Positions 52,593 to 59,584 of a stretch of DNA of 64,000 nt are shown here, in pieces. Every line of letters begins with the position of its first letter. Position 1 is the stretch's first letter. The position numbers and the translations under genes were made by a program. The DNA comes from Ktedonosporobacter rubrisoli (GTDB lineage Bacteria > Chloroflexota > Ktedonobacteria > Ktedonobacterales > Ktedonobacteraceae): positions 7,130,001-7,194,000 of the forward strand of contig NZ_CP035758.1 in assembly GCF_004208415.1 (NCBI RefSeq), in the 5' to 3' direction. Under the pieces are notes generated by a model, which made no database searches, was not told the origin of the DNA, and was given only the letters and a program-made list of their open reading frames with translations.

Positions 52593-53684
52593 ATGCGTTA
52601 CAAGCTACTTGGTACGAGCGGATTGCGCGTCTCTGAACTATGCCTGGGTACAATGACTTTTGGCGAAAACTGGGGTTGGGGCGCCACACGTGCAGAAAGT
52701 CGAAAAATCTACGAGGCGTTTGTTGAGGCTGGAGGAAATTTCCTCGACACGGCAAATATCTACACCGAAGGAGAGAGCGAGAAACTGCTTGGAGAGTTCA
52801 TAGCTACCGATCGCGAACGTATTGTGCTGGCGACAAAATATGCGTGCTATACTGGCCAGGATAACCCCAATGGAGCAGGCAATCACCGCAAGAGTATGGT
52901 CCAGGCCCTTGAAGCTAGCCTCAAGCGCTTGAAGACCGACTATATAGATCTCTACTATGTGCATGCCTGGGATTTTCTCTCGCCAGTTGAAGAGGTAATG
53001 CGCGCACTCGATGACCTGGTGCGAGCGGGCAAAGTGCTCTATCTAGGCATTTCTAGCGTTCCTGCCTGGGTAGTAGCGCAGGCTAATACGCTGGTTGAGC
53101 GCTATGGCTGGAGCCCTTTTGTAGCCCTCTCGATCCAGTATAATCTAGTTGAGCGCACTCCCGAACGAGAGCTCTTACCGATGGCTCAGAGCTTTGGCGT
53201 CAGCGTTACAGCCTGGTCTCCTCTGGCGTATGGCTTGCTAAGTGGCAAATACACACGAGAGGAGTCAAAACAGGCTGCGGGCAAAGTGGGCCGCCTTGCT
53301 AGTAACCAGTTTCGTTTCAACGGCCGTGCGGAGCGCGATCTTACTATCGCCCATACTGTACAGCAGGTCGCCGATGAGATTAGCTGTACTCCTCCACAGG
53401 TCGCGCTGGCCTGGCTACGAGCGCAATCTCAAGGGATTATCCCCATTATCTCTGGGACAAATGCCTCCCAACTTCGCGATAATCTGGGTTGCCTGGATGT
53501 AAGACTCTCACCTGAGCACCTGCAGCGGCTCGATACGGTGAGTCGCATCCCACAAGATCATCCAGTCGACTTTCTAGCCGATGAGGGCACTCGTCAGTTA
53601 GTATATGGCGGTATATTCAATTCCATTGATACTAATCGACACGCTCAATTGCTCAATGCCATACAGAAGGCAGAGGCTAAGTGA
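52593..53684 (+). CDS. Aldo/keto reductase
   Basis: 363 residues from the ATG at 52593 (AAAGGA upstream); an extension to 52515 is unlikely. MRYKLLGTSGLRVSELCLGTMTFG is the family start. Catalytic tetrad: Asp and Tyr in FLDTANIYTEGESEKLLGE, Lys in IVLATKYA and His in LYYVHAWD. C-terminal IIPIISGTNASQLRDNLG binds NADPH phosphate. Reduces an aldehyde or ketone in the cytosol. 187 bases downstream of the AraC gene. Confidence 0.95.
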   Translation: MRYKLLGTSGLRVSELCLGTMTFGENWGWGATRAESRKIYEAFVEAGGNFLDTANIYTEGESEKLLGEFIATDRERIVLATKYACYTGQDNPNGAGNHRKSMVQALEASLKRLKTDYIDLYYVHAWDFLSPVEEVMRALDDLVRAGKVLYLGISSVPAWVVAQANTLVERYGWSPFVALSIQYNLVERTPERELLPMAQSFGVSVTAWSPLAYGLLSGKYTREESKQAAGKVGRLASNQFRFNGRAERDLTIAHTVQQVADEISCTPPQVALAWLRAQSQGIIPIISGTNASQLRDNLGCLDVRLSPEHLQRLDTVSRIPQDHPVDFLADEGTRQLVYGGIFNSIDTNRHAQLLNAIQKAEAK

Positions 53685-53707
53685 GCCCTTTGCTTTACAG
53701 CTTGTAG

Positions 53708-53723
53708 AGTACGCGAGCGTACT
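53708..53723. repeat. Perfect palindrome AGTACGC-ga-GCGTACT
   Basis: Seven-base perfect arms with a 2-base centre, between the aldo/keto reductase stop and the exonuclease ribosome site. Could be a protein-binding site or a very tight hairpin; nothing else marks it. Confidence 0.4.
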
Positions 53724-53744
53724 AATACAGAAGGAAGGGACGCT

Positions 53745-54308
53745 ATGGCAAAAAGAAAATTGGACCAGGTGCTGATCGTTGATATCGAGGCCACCTGTTG
53801 GCAAACCAGCATACCACCGGGACAGGAGAGCGAGATCATCGAGATTGGTCTCTGTCTACTCGATGTAGCTTCCTGGAAGCCACAGGACAAAACCAGCATT
53901 CTTGTGCGTCCTGAACGTTCTACTGTCAGTCCTTTCTGCACGCAATTGACAGGCTTAACGCAAGAGCAGGTCGAACAGGGTGTTTCCTTCGCCGAAGCAT
54001 GTAAGCTCCTGCAAACTGCGTATGCTTCCCATGAACGAATCTGGGCAAGTTATGGAGAAGCTGATCGTCTGCGTTTTGAAAGGCAGTGCCACTCTCGTCA
54101 GGTTGCCTATCCCTTCGCTCCCAGGCATATCAATATCAAGGCCCTTTTTGCGCTCTGGTATGGTTTGCCTCACGAGGTGGGGATGTCTACAGCCTTAGAG
54201 ATTGCAGGCCTGCCCCTTGAGGGAACCCATCACCGCGGAGATGATGATGCCTGGAATATCGCAGCGCTCTTTGCCGGAATGATGAAACACGGAAGAAGCT
54301 CAAACTGA
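53745..54308 (+). CDS. 3'-5' exonuclease of the DEDDh type (KapD/ERI-1-like)
   Basis: 187 residues. Exo I: LIVDIEATCWQT (Asp and Glu). Exo II: IWASYGEADRLRFERQC with the second acidic pair. Exo III: THHRGDDDAWNIAALF with the His and Asp of the DEDDh type. EIIEIGLCLLDV and LTGLTQEQVEQG are characteristic of the ERI-1/KapD branch. Expected to trim short RNA or DNA 3' ends. AAGGAAGGG precedes the ATG. Confidence 0.9.
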   Translation: MAKRKLDQVLIVDIEATCWQTSIPPGQESEIIEIGLCLLDVASWKPQDKTSILVRPERSTVSPFCTQLTGLTQEQVEQGVSFAEACKLLQTAYASHERIWASYGEADRLRFERQCHSRQVAYPFAPRHINIKALFALWYGLPHEVGMSTALEIAGLPLEGTHHRGDDDAWNIAALFAGMMKHGRSSN

Positions 54309-54466
54309 GCCGGGCGCTCCGGCTTCGGCGATTACTTCTCCAATCCATCTGCTCCTAATCAGTTTAGCAACTCACGCAGAGACCAGTATGTACGGACCGC
54401 CTCGAATTTTTGCTACCGTCTGCTCCCCTGGTAGGGAGTAGACGGCTTCTGTAGCGCAGGCGCTCC
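54309..54466. other. Intergenic region with a hairpin
   Basis: CCGTCTgCTCCC (54416-54427) and GGGAGtAGACGG (54434-54445) form a near-perfect hairpin with a 6-base loop after the exonuclease gene; no T-run follows. No gene in the rest. Confidence 0.5.
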
Positions 54467-54613
54467 TTACTCAACAAGAGGCTCTTCAGCTTCTTCTGCA
54501 AGGCGCTTCAGTAGATCGCAGAGGGTCGCAAGCTCAGCAGGCGAAAACACCTTGTTGAGCACAATAAGCCCCCTGTTAAGCAGCTCCTCATCAAGCTCGC
54601 TTGCCCGTTTACG
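54467..54613 (-). pseudogene. Remnant of a MarR-family regulator (C-terminal fragment)
   Basis: The minus strand encodes about 48 residues ending in a TAA at 54467: KRASELDEELLNRGLIVLNKVFSPAELATLCDLLKRLAEEAEEP. That is the pattern of the last dimerisation helices of MarR proteins. An in-frame TAG lies directly upstream at 54614-54616 and the region before it is the luciferase-like gene in another frame, so the DNA-binding part is gone. Identification rests on the helix pattern only. Confidence 0.5.
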
Positions 54614-54617
54614 CTAA

Positions 54618-55610
54618 CTATCCCAGCAAGGGCAACACTTCCTGGGTTATGCGCTCAAACTGGCGATGTTGATCAAAGCCGGTGATACGCAAAATCGGAT
54701 GGGTCACGCCAGCAGTGATCAACTGGCGCAAGCGTTCGGCACACTGCTCGGGAGAGCCAGAGGCCAGCCAATAGGTTTCGAGGAAGTCGCGCTCATACGC
54801 CTCTCCGTAATAGCGTTTCAGGAATTCCCTGCTCTCCTCAAAGGCCGCGTCTTTGTCCTCATTGACATGTATATTGTAGGTAAGGCCGACATCAAAGCCT
54901 GGCGGCAGCGTGCGCCCCTCTTCCTGGGCCAGCTGGTGCAGCTTCTCAAGTCCTGCCGTGATCATCTCTGGCGTGGCGACTGCCGTCATCCAGCCGTCAG
55001 CATATTTTGCCACTCGGCGCAGAGCGCGCTCCATCAGCTTGGGCTTAATCGGATTATAGTCAGCCACAAGCCAGATCGGAATTGGCTGCTGTATGGGGCG
55101 CGGCAGCACAGTCACATCAGTGAACTGATTATAGACCCCCTGGTAGCTTACATGCTCTTCGCTGGAGAGCCGCCTGAGAATCTCTACAGCCTCTTCCAGG
55201 CGCTGACTGCGTGTTGCCGGATCAATATGGAAGGCCTCGTACTCATCAGTAAACTTGCCTCCGCCATGGAAGTTACGCCCCTGGCAAGCAATAAAGATTG
55301 TACGCCCACCCGAGAGCAAATCAAGACTACACCACTGGTAGGCCAGAAGCAGAGCCGGGCGCAGGGGAGTACTGGCAAAGCAGGCGGGACCAAGCCTGAC
55401 GCGTTTGGTTAGTGTAGCCAGGCCACCTAGCATAACGAGTGAATCCAGGCGCGGCTTGGCAAAAATCGAATCGCCCACCCAGACCGAATCCCAGGCAGGC
55501 GCCTCATCAGCTAGCTTTGCCATTTTCAGCATCTCATCAGTCGTCGTCGCGCCGATCATCACGCCGCGATTCGTCAATAACAGACCAAATTTCGTCTTGC
55601 TTTGCAACAT
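54618..55610 (-). CDS. LLM-class flavin/F420-dependent oxidoreductase
   Basis: About 331 residues from the second of two adjacent ATGs (55610; the first is at 55613); GGAG lies 6 bases before the 55610 ATG, and a longer start at 55634 has no site. TIM barrel of the bacterial-luciferase-like superfamily: WDSVWVGDSIFAKPRLDSLVMLGGLATLTKRVRLG, then RNFHGGGKFTDEYEAFHIDP, LPRPIQQPIPIWLVAD, RVAKYADGWMTAVATPEMI, and SPEQCAERLRQLITAGVTHPILRI. Probably an F420- or FMN-dependent reductase/monooxygenase. Its promoter carries two TTTGnnCAAA dyads shared with the PadR gene, which likely represses it. Confidence 0.9.
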   Translation of the reverse strand: MLQSKTKFGLLLTNRGVMIGATTTDEMLKMAKLADEAPAWDSVWVGDSIFAKPRLDSLVMLGGLATLTKRVRLGPACFASTPLRPALLLAYQWCSLDLLSGGRTIFIACQGRNFHGGGKFTDEYEAFHIDPATRSQRLEEAVEILRRLSSEEHVSYQGVYNQFTDVTVLPRPIQQPIPIWLVADYNPIKPKLMERALRRVAKYADGWMTAVATPEMITAGLEKLHQLAQEEGRTLPPGFDVGLTYNIHVNEDKDAAFEESREFLKRYYGEAYERDFLETYWLASGSPEQCAERLRQLITAGVTHPILRITGFDQHRQFERITQEVLPLLG

Positions 55611-55625
55611 CATTTTCTCCTTTTT

Positions 55626-55654
55626 AATTTGCACAAATTAGTTTGCACAAACTA
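55626..55654. promoter_or_regulatory. Two tandem dyads at the LLM gene promoter
   Basis: AATTTGcaCAAATT (55626-55639) and TAGTTTGcaCAAACTA (55639-55654) share one base and lie 13-15 bases upstream of the LLM ribosome region. Same core as the sites at 55939 and 56865. Candidate PadR operators. Confidence 0.7.
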
Positions 55655-55938
55655 CGTAGTCAAAAAAACAGTTAGCTTTCTCTCCATATATCCTGGCAAC
55701 AGCGAGCTAGAAACCGGCATAACCTTTAGTACCGCGTTCTTCGGACTATAGTCACGCAACCGGCTAAATATATAAGCCAGCCCAAATATTAACCTACAAC
55801 CGATATACCTATAAGTGACTTCCCAGGCCACTTTTTATTACTTTTCACTCTCCCCCCTCACTCCGTAGAGTTCTGCTTTTAACCGAGTTAAGCACAAGTT
55901 GGGAACGACACAAGCCACTACTTATAGTTTATATAAAT
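55655..55938. other. Intergenic region between PadR and LLM genes
   Basis: About 280 bases, AT-rich; no ORF with coding character. Flanked on both sides by TAGTTTGnnCAAACTA dyads. Confidence 0.4.
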
Positions 55939-55954
55939 TAGTTTGCACAAACTA
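55939..55954. promoter_or_regulatory. Dyad TAGTTTG-ca-CAAACTA after the PadR gene
   Basis: Exact copy of the LLM promoter dyad, located 20 bases downstream of the PadR stop. Could take part in looping with the sites at 55626-55654 or control a promoter for the LLM gene in the gap. Confidence 0.65.
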
Positions 55955-55973
55955 GCGAGATAAAAAAATACTT

Positions 55974-56822
55974 TCAAGAATCCTCCTCAGAGAGCTCTAG
56001 CTGGCGCGTTTTCGCCTCATAAGCCTGGCGAGCCTCCGCAATACGACGCTGATAGCTGGCAAAGGCCCGGGCCGCCTCGCCTCCCCCGTTCGCCTTCAGA
56101 CTCTCCTCATATTCATTCCAGGCCTGTTGTAGTTGTCGTGAATATGATGTGGTAACCTCAGCCGCCTTGCCGAGCTTTTGCTCAAATGGCGAATATTCGT
56201 CTTTGAAAGCTGGATCATGAGATGCGATCTCACCCACAGCAAAGTCGGAATTTGCCGCGATGCGCTCTCGGGCCTCCTGCAGCCAGCGCACCTCTTGTTC
56301 CAATAAAGCCACATTGCGATCAAGCATCAACTGAGCATAGAGGCTCTCGCTTTTCTCAAAGCTAGCAGGGCGCGACGCCGTATGCTCTATGAGACGTTGA
56401 TGGACTCTTTGTGTGACGTAAGCTACCGCCAGCAAGGAATGCATAGCGTCAAGCTGATGTTGCAGGCGTGCCAGCACCTCTTCGCGGGGAAGGAGAAAGG
56501 CAAAGGCCAGAGCTGCATCTATGGGATCATACGATCGCCGTCCAGCCGCATCGCTTAGCGTTGTACGCAAAAGATCCAGCAGATAAGCGCGCCCGGGCTT
56601 CGTAATCCGATAAATGTGGCGGTCGGGATAATTTCCCTCGCGCTCTACCATCTGCTCTTCGATATATCCCTCATCGCGCAGCTTGCGCAAATGATAATAG
56701 AGGCCACCGCCGCTCAGCCTGATATAATCAGCAAAGTGTTGTCGCTCAATTGTTTGCTTCAGCTCATAGCCATAGTACGGCTGTTCGGCCAGGATACCAA
56801 GAATGACCAGACGATAACTCAT
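55974..56822 (-). CDS. PadR-family transcriptional regulator
   Basis: About 282 residues from the ATG at 56822, which begins the canonical MSYRLVILGILAEQPYYGYELKQTIE; longer starts at 56846 (ATG) and 56864 (TTG) lack ribosome sites, and the latter runs into the dyad. Winged-helix domain at 1-95: YYGYELKQTIERQHFADYIRLSGGGLYYHLRKLRDEGYIEEQMVEREGNYPDRHIYRITKPGRAYLLDLL. The C-terminal half is a long coiled helical dimerisation region. Likely represses itself and the downstream LLM oxidoreductase through the shared dyads. Confidence 0.9.
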   Translation of the reverse strand: MSYRLVILGILAEQPYYGYELKQTIERQHFADYIRLSGGGLYYHLRKLRDEGYIEEQMVEREGNYPDRHIYRITKPGRAYLLDLLRTTLSDAAGRRSYDPIDAALAFAFLLPREEVLARLQHQLDAMHSLLAVAYVTQRVHQRLIEHTASRPASFEKSESLYAQLMLDRNVALLEQEVRWLQEARERIAANSDFAVGEIASHDPAFKDEYSPFEQKLGKAAEVTTSYSRQLQQAWNEYEESLKANGGGEAARAFASYQRRIAEARQAYEAKTRQLELSEEDS

Positions 56823-56864
56823 CGAACTCCGCTTGTTTCCTCTCATCAGAGTTATTTTACTCAA

Positions 56865-56882
56865 CTAGTTTGTCCAAACTAG
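56865..56882. promoter_or_regulatory. Dyad CTAGTTTG-tc-CAAACTAG at the PadR promoter
   Basis: Perfect 8-base arms with a 2-base centre, overlapping a further half-site AGTTTGCAT. Same core as the LLM sites, 43 bases before the chosen PadR start. Autoregulatory operator is the simplest reading. Confidence 0.7.
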
Positions 56883-57157
56883 TTTGCATGGATATAATAC
56901 AGCATGATCGGGCTATCTGTCAAGGCAGCGCTGTAAACCAATCCATCGGGAGAGACGAGGCATAATGATAAAGGGGCGGAGATGCATCCTCTGTAGTGGG
57001 CAAGAGTACGTTTCCTAAACAAGGTAGCCTTATTCTCAGACGATTAAGTAAAACAAACACCTCTCCTCAGCATATCCACAATCCCCTACATCTAGCACTG
57101 TCATCTCACAGAAAACGTCTCAAATCAGGCAGCAGGCTTCAACTCCCAAAAACATAC
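56883..57157. other. Intergenic region, nothing recognised
   Basis: About 275 bases between the PadR operator and the tRNA terminator. ORFs here overlap the tRNA genes and are not coding. Confidence 0.4.
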
Positions 57158-57203
57158 AAAAAGCCCTCCTACAGCATACTGCCTGCTTGCTATAGAAGGG
57201 CTT
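57158..57203 (-). terminator. Intrinsic terminator of the tRNA unit
   Basis: On the minus strand AAGCCCT and AGGGCTT, with an interrupted inner stem, are followed by TTTTTG, directly after tRNA-Val. Confidence 0.75.
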
Positions 57204-57219
57204 GTGGAGTCGTGATGAG

Positions 57220-57293
57220 TGGGCGACAAGGGATTCGAACCCCTGACCTACTGCGTGTAAAGCAGCCGCTCTAACCAGCTGAGCTAGTCGCCC
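57220..57293 (-). tRNA. tRNA-Val (anticodon UAC)
   Basis: 74 bases including discriminator A. Acceptor GGGCGAC/GTCGCCC, D-arm TAGCTCAGCTGGTTAGAGC, anticodon stem CTGC/GCAG with loop TTTACAC (UAC), T-arm GGGGTTCGAATCCC. CCA is not encoded. Reads GUA/GUG valine codons. Confidence 0.96.
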
Positions 57294-57357
57294 ATAGTGA
57301 GGAATTTACAAAAATGAGCATCAGACAAGTGATCGTCGCCGGATGCCCACCAAAAGG

Positions 57358-57437
57358 TGCCCTCGAGTGGACTCGAACCACCACGCCTCTCGGCACAGGC
57401 CCTCAACCTGCTGCGTATACCATTCCGCCACGAGGGC
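57358..57437 (-). tRNA. tRNA-Leu (anticodon GAG)
   Basis: 80 bases including discriminator A. Acceptor GCCCTCG/CGAGGGC, anticodon stem GCAGG/CCTGT with loop TTGAGGG (GAG), a class-II variable arm GCCGAGAGGC, and T-arm GTGGTTCGAGTCCAC. CCA not encoded. Upstream partner of tRNA-Val, 64 bases apart, one transcript likely. Confidence 0.95.
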
Positions 57438-57658
57438 AAATCACCATATGGATTACGGAAAACATAATACACCTAACATAGCGATTTGTCAACAGTTTAC
57501 AGGCACTTCTAGCGGATTTTAGCCGACGATCTCCCAGATGAGTAAAACCAGTTGCGCCGCTAGTTGCCGCGGGTCCCGGGCAAAAGCATAATGCTATCTA
57601 TCCCTAGCCAGCCACACTTCAAGCCACAGCTTCATCGGCCTCTCTAGCTAAAATAAAA

Positions 57659-57702
57659 TGCTCGCAGGGAACCAGCCAATGCCAGATTTTTCCCTGCGAG
57701 CA
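57659..57702 (-). terminator. Intrinsic terminator of the muramidase-like gene
   Basis: TGCTCGCAGGGAA (57659-57671) and TTCCCTGCGAGCA (57690-57702) are perfect 13-base arms; on the minus strand TTTTATTTT follows. The rest of the 57438-57748 gap holds no gene. Confidence 0.88.
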
Positions 57703-57748
57703 TCCTATGCTCTAACAGCTGCAATGCTTCTATGAGCCATCAGCCGCG

Positions 57749-59032
57749 TTACCATTGTCCCTCACGATAGCGTTGCAATAAACCACCGGAGCGCTGCGTA
57801 CCTGATGATGAAGGCGACAGACCCGAGAGCGATAACGAGCGCTGATGATGCTCAAAATTCTCAACTCTCGCGCCGACCAGGACTTCAGCGCCCTCTACTT
57901 GCTCTTCCACAACATAGGTCTCGTATTCGCCAGTATCGGAGCGTACCAGGACCACGCGCCGCAAGGACGGATCGGTTGTGCGCGTACTGCCAGACTCCTC
58001 CTCAGCTGGTGCAAAGACTGCTGCAGGTAAGGGCTGTGAGATTGGGCCCTCTTCCCATTCCAGCAATTGCGCTGTATCGCTTTCCAGGACTGGCGAGAAT
58101 TCGTTAGCAAAGAGCGGCGGCAAAGGCGTCGCCAGTTCGCTAAGCGCCTCAGTTGTAGGCGTGTGCTCGACAAACGCAGGCAGAGCCGACTTACGTCTAA
58201 GCATGATCGTCCAGCCAGCAAGCAGCAGAGCGGCAAGAATAGCCAGGCCCACAACGAGGTTGCGTTCCTCATTAATGCTAGCCAACAAAGCTGTGGTTCC
58301 TGCCACGACGGGCGAGGCTTGAGCCTGCTGATCTTGCTGCCGAATGCGCTGCAGCACAGTTGCAGGTCGCGTTTCCTGCTGTTGATCGCGTACCCGATGC
58401 TCATATACGGGCACTGAATCCACTTTGGCCGGCTGCGTGGGAGTAGCTATTGCGGTCGGAGGAGGCGCCTCGCTATGATAGCGCGCCATGAAATTCACAA
58501 CCTTATTGGCCCACGAAAGAGCACTAGCAGTTCCCACATAAGGATAGCAAATCGTATAGACCGAGGTCATGCCACGATTCACATAGCGATTCCTCAGAAG
58601 ATTAAACCAATCAAGGACCGCAGTAGCATAGGAAGGATAAATAGTATAGCCATCATAGGCCACCGGATAGCCAAGGCCACCCCGCACACTTCCTGGATTG
58701 CGGTCTGCCCGTCCTACCCCGGCTGCCCCATCATTGGTTTCTACCCACCACACCGCCAGAGCAAAGGCATCGTCAATATTCGCCTGACGCGCCGCCTGCT
58801 CCACCACCTTACCGGTTCCAACCATTGGACTACCTACACGCGCAAAGATCTTATCTACAGTCTCAGCTGGTAGCGTAGGAGGTCCAACAATGCCGCCAGC
58901 CGCGTTACTGCTCTGGCTATCATGCACCTGCCAGAGCAGCGTTATGCTGCCCCCAATCAGAACAGCTAGCGTGCTGAAGACTAAAAAAACATACGGCCGT
59001 AGCCGCCGGTGTCTTATCCATTTTTCCGTCAT
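57749..59032 (-). CDS. Membrane protein with an extracytoplasmic muramidase-like domain
   Basis: 427 residues. A basic N-terminus and a transmembrane helix (VFLVFSTLAVLIGGSITLLW, residues 16-35) are followed by an external domain (about 50-190): GTGKVVEQAARQANIDDAFALAVWWVETNDGAAGVGRADRNPGSVRGG... resembles lysozyme/glucosaminidase folds, with a glutamate after WW and NPGSVRGG after it. A second helix (NLVVGLAILAALLLAGWTIML, about 255-275) leads into an acidic tail of about 150 residues. Cell-wall cleavage is inferred from pattern, not proven. The Ser/Thr kinase gene is divergent, 550 bases away. Confidence 0.6.
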   Translation of the reverse strand: MTEKWIRHRRLRPYVFLVFSTLAVLIGGSITLLWQVHDSQSSNAAGGIVGPPTLPAETVDKIFARVGSPMVGTGKVVEQAARQANIDDAFALAVWWVETNDGAAGVGRADRNPGSVRGGLGYPVAYDGYTIYPSYATAVLDWFNLLRNRYVNRGMTSVYTICYPYVGTASALSWANKVVNFMARYHSEAPPPTAIATPTQPAKVDSVPVYEHRVRDQQQETRPATVLQRIRQQDQQAQASPVVAGTTALLASINEERNLVVGLAILAALLLAGWTIMLRRKSALPAFVEHTPTTEALSELATPLPPLFANEFSPVLESDTAQLLEWEEGPISQPLPAAVFAPAEEESGSTRTTDPSLRRVVLVRSDTGEYETYVVEEQVEGAEVLVGARVENFEHHQRSLSLSGLSPSSSGTQRSGGLLQRYREGQW

Positions 59033-59584
59033 GTAAACAACCTACAGTACCTCTACTACGCTGTCGTTATAAGCTATCCCCAGCAGTCTCTCCTTGAAAC
59101 TTAAGCTCATACAACAAACTTATCCATATACAAGTAATTTGCCTCTTTGCTCTCCGAGAAAGGCCACCAGTGCTTTGTCAAGCAGTGATTGACGAGTACG
59201 CCGCCTGCGGCGCCGAAGCGCGCTCTATCTTCCCTCCTCGGCTCAGGAAAACTTACCCATTGCATAGAGCAAATACACTAGTATGTAGCAATACTTACAA
59301 CATTTTTCAACGCATAGGCGTTTTAACTATTGAACGGTGTATGGCGTCAAAATAGGTGTGCAGTTCAATATCAACAAAGTAGTCGTTTACTTAAATTGTA
59401 CCACGGCATGTGATCTTTGTGCGTAACCCTCGTTTTTAATAGGTAGTATGTCCCACGGGGTTATGTTATACTGAGGTTCACATCAGCGATCTTAAGGATA
59501 GTGTAGAGCAACGATGGGGGGTTCGCCATTAGCCAGCGATACGGCCAGGGGTATACACAAACAGGGCATTTAACCCGTCTTACC
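59033..59584. other. Long divergent intergenic region upstream of the kinase
   Basis: About 550 bases with promoters for two divergent genes. Contains a GC-rich self-complementary stretch near 59197-59215. A TATACT box lies at 59466-59472 without a clear -35. The kinase frame stays open upstream of the TTG at 59585 back to a stop at 59504, but has no ATG, GTG or TTG there; an ATT near 59528 is the only alternative. Confidence 0.4.

Noticed and set aside
54666..55412. 248-codon plus-strand ORF
   Set aside because: Antisense to the LLM oxidoreductase; no family features.
56996..57274. Plus-strand ORF ending GRQGIRTPDLLRVKQPL
   Set aside because: Its C-terminus is translated from the complement of the tRNA-Val gene, a well-known spurious ORF type.
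57284..57472. Minus-strand ORF over tRNA-Leu (WRNGIRSRLRACAERRGGSSPLEGT)
   Set aside because: Direct translation of the tRNA-Leu gene, not a protein.
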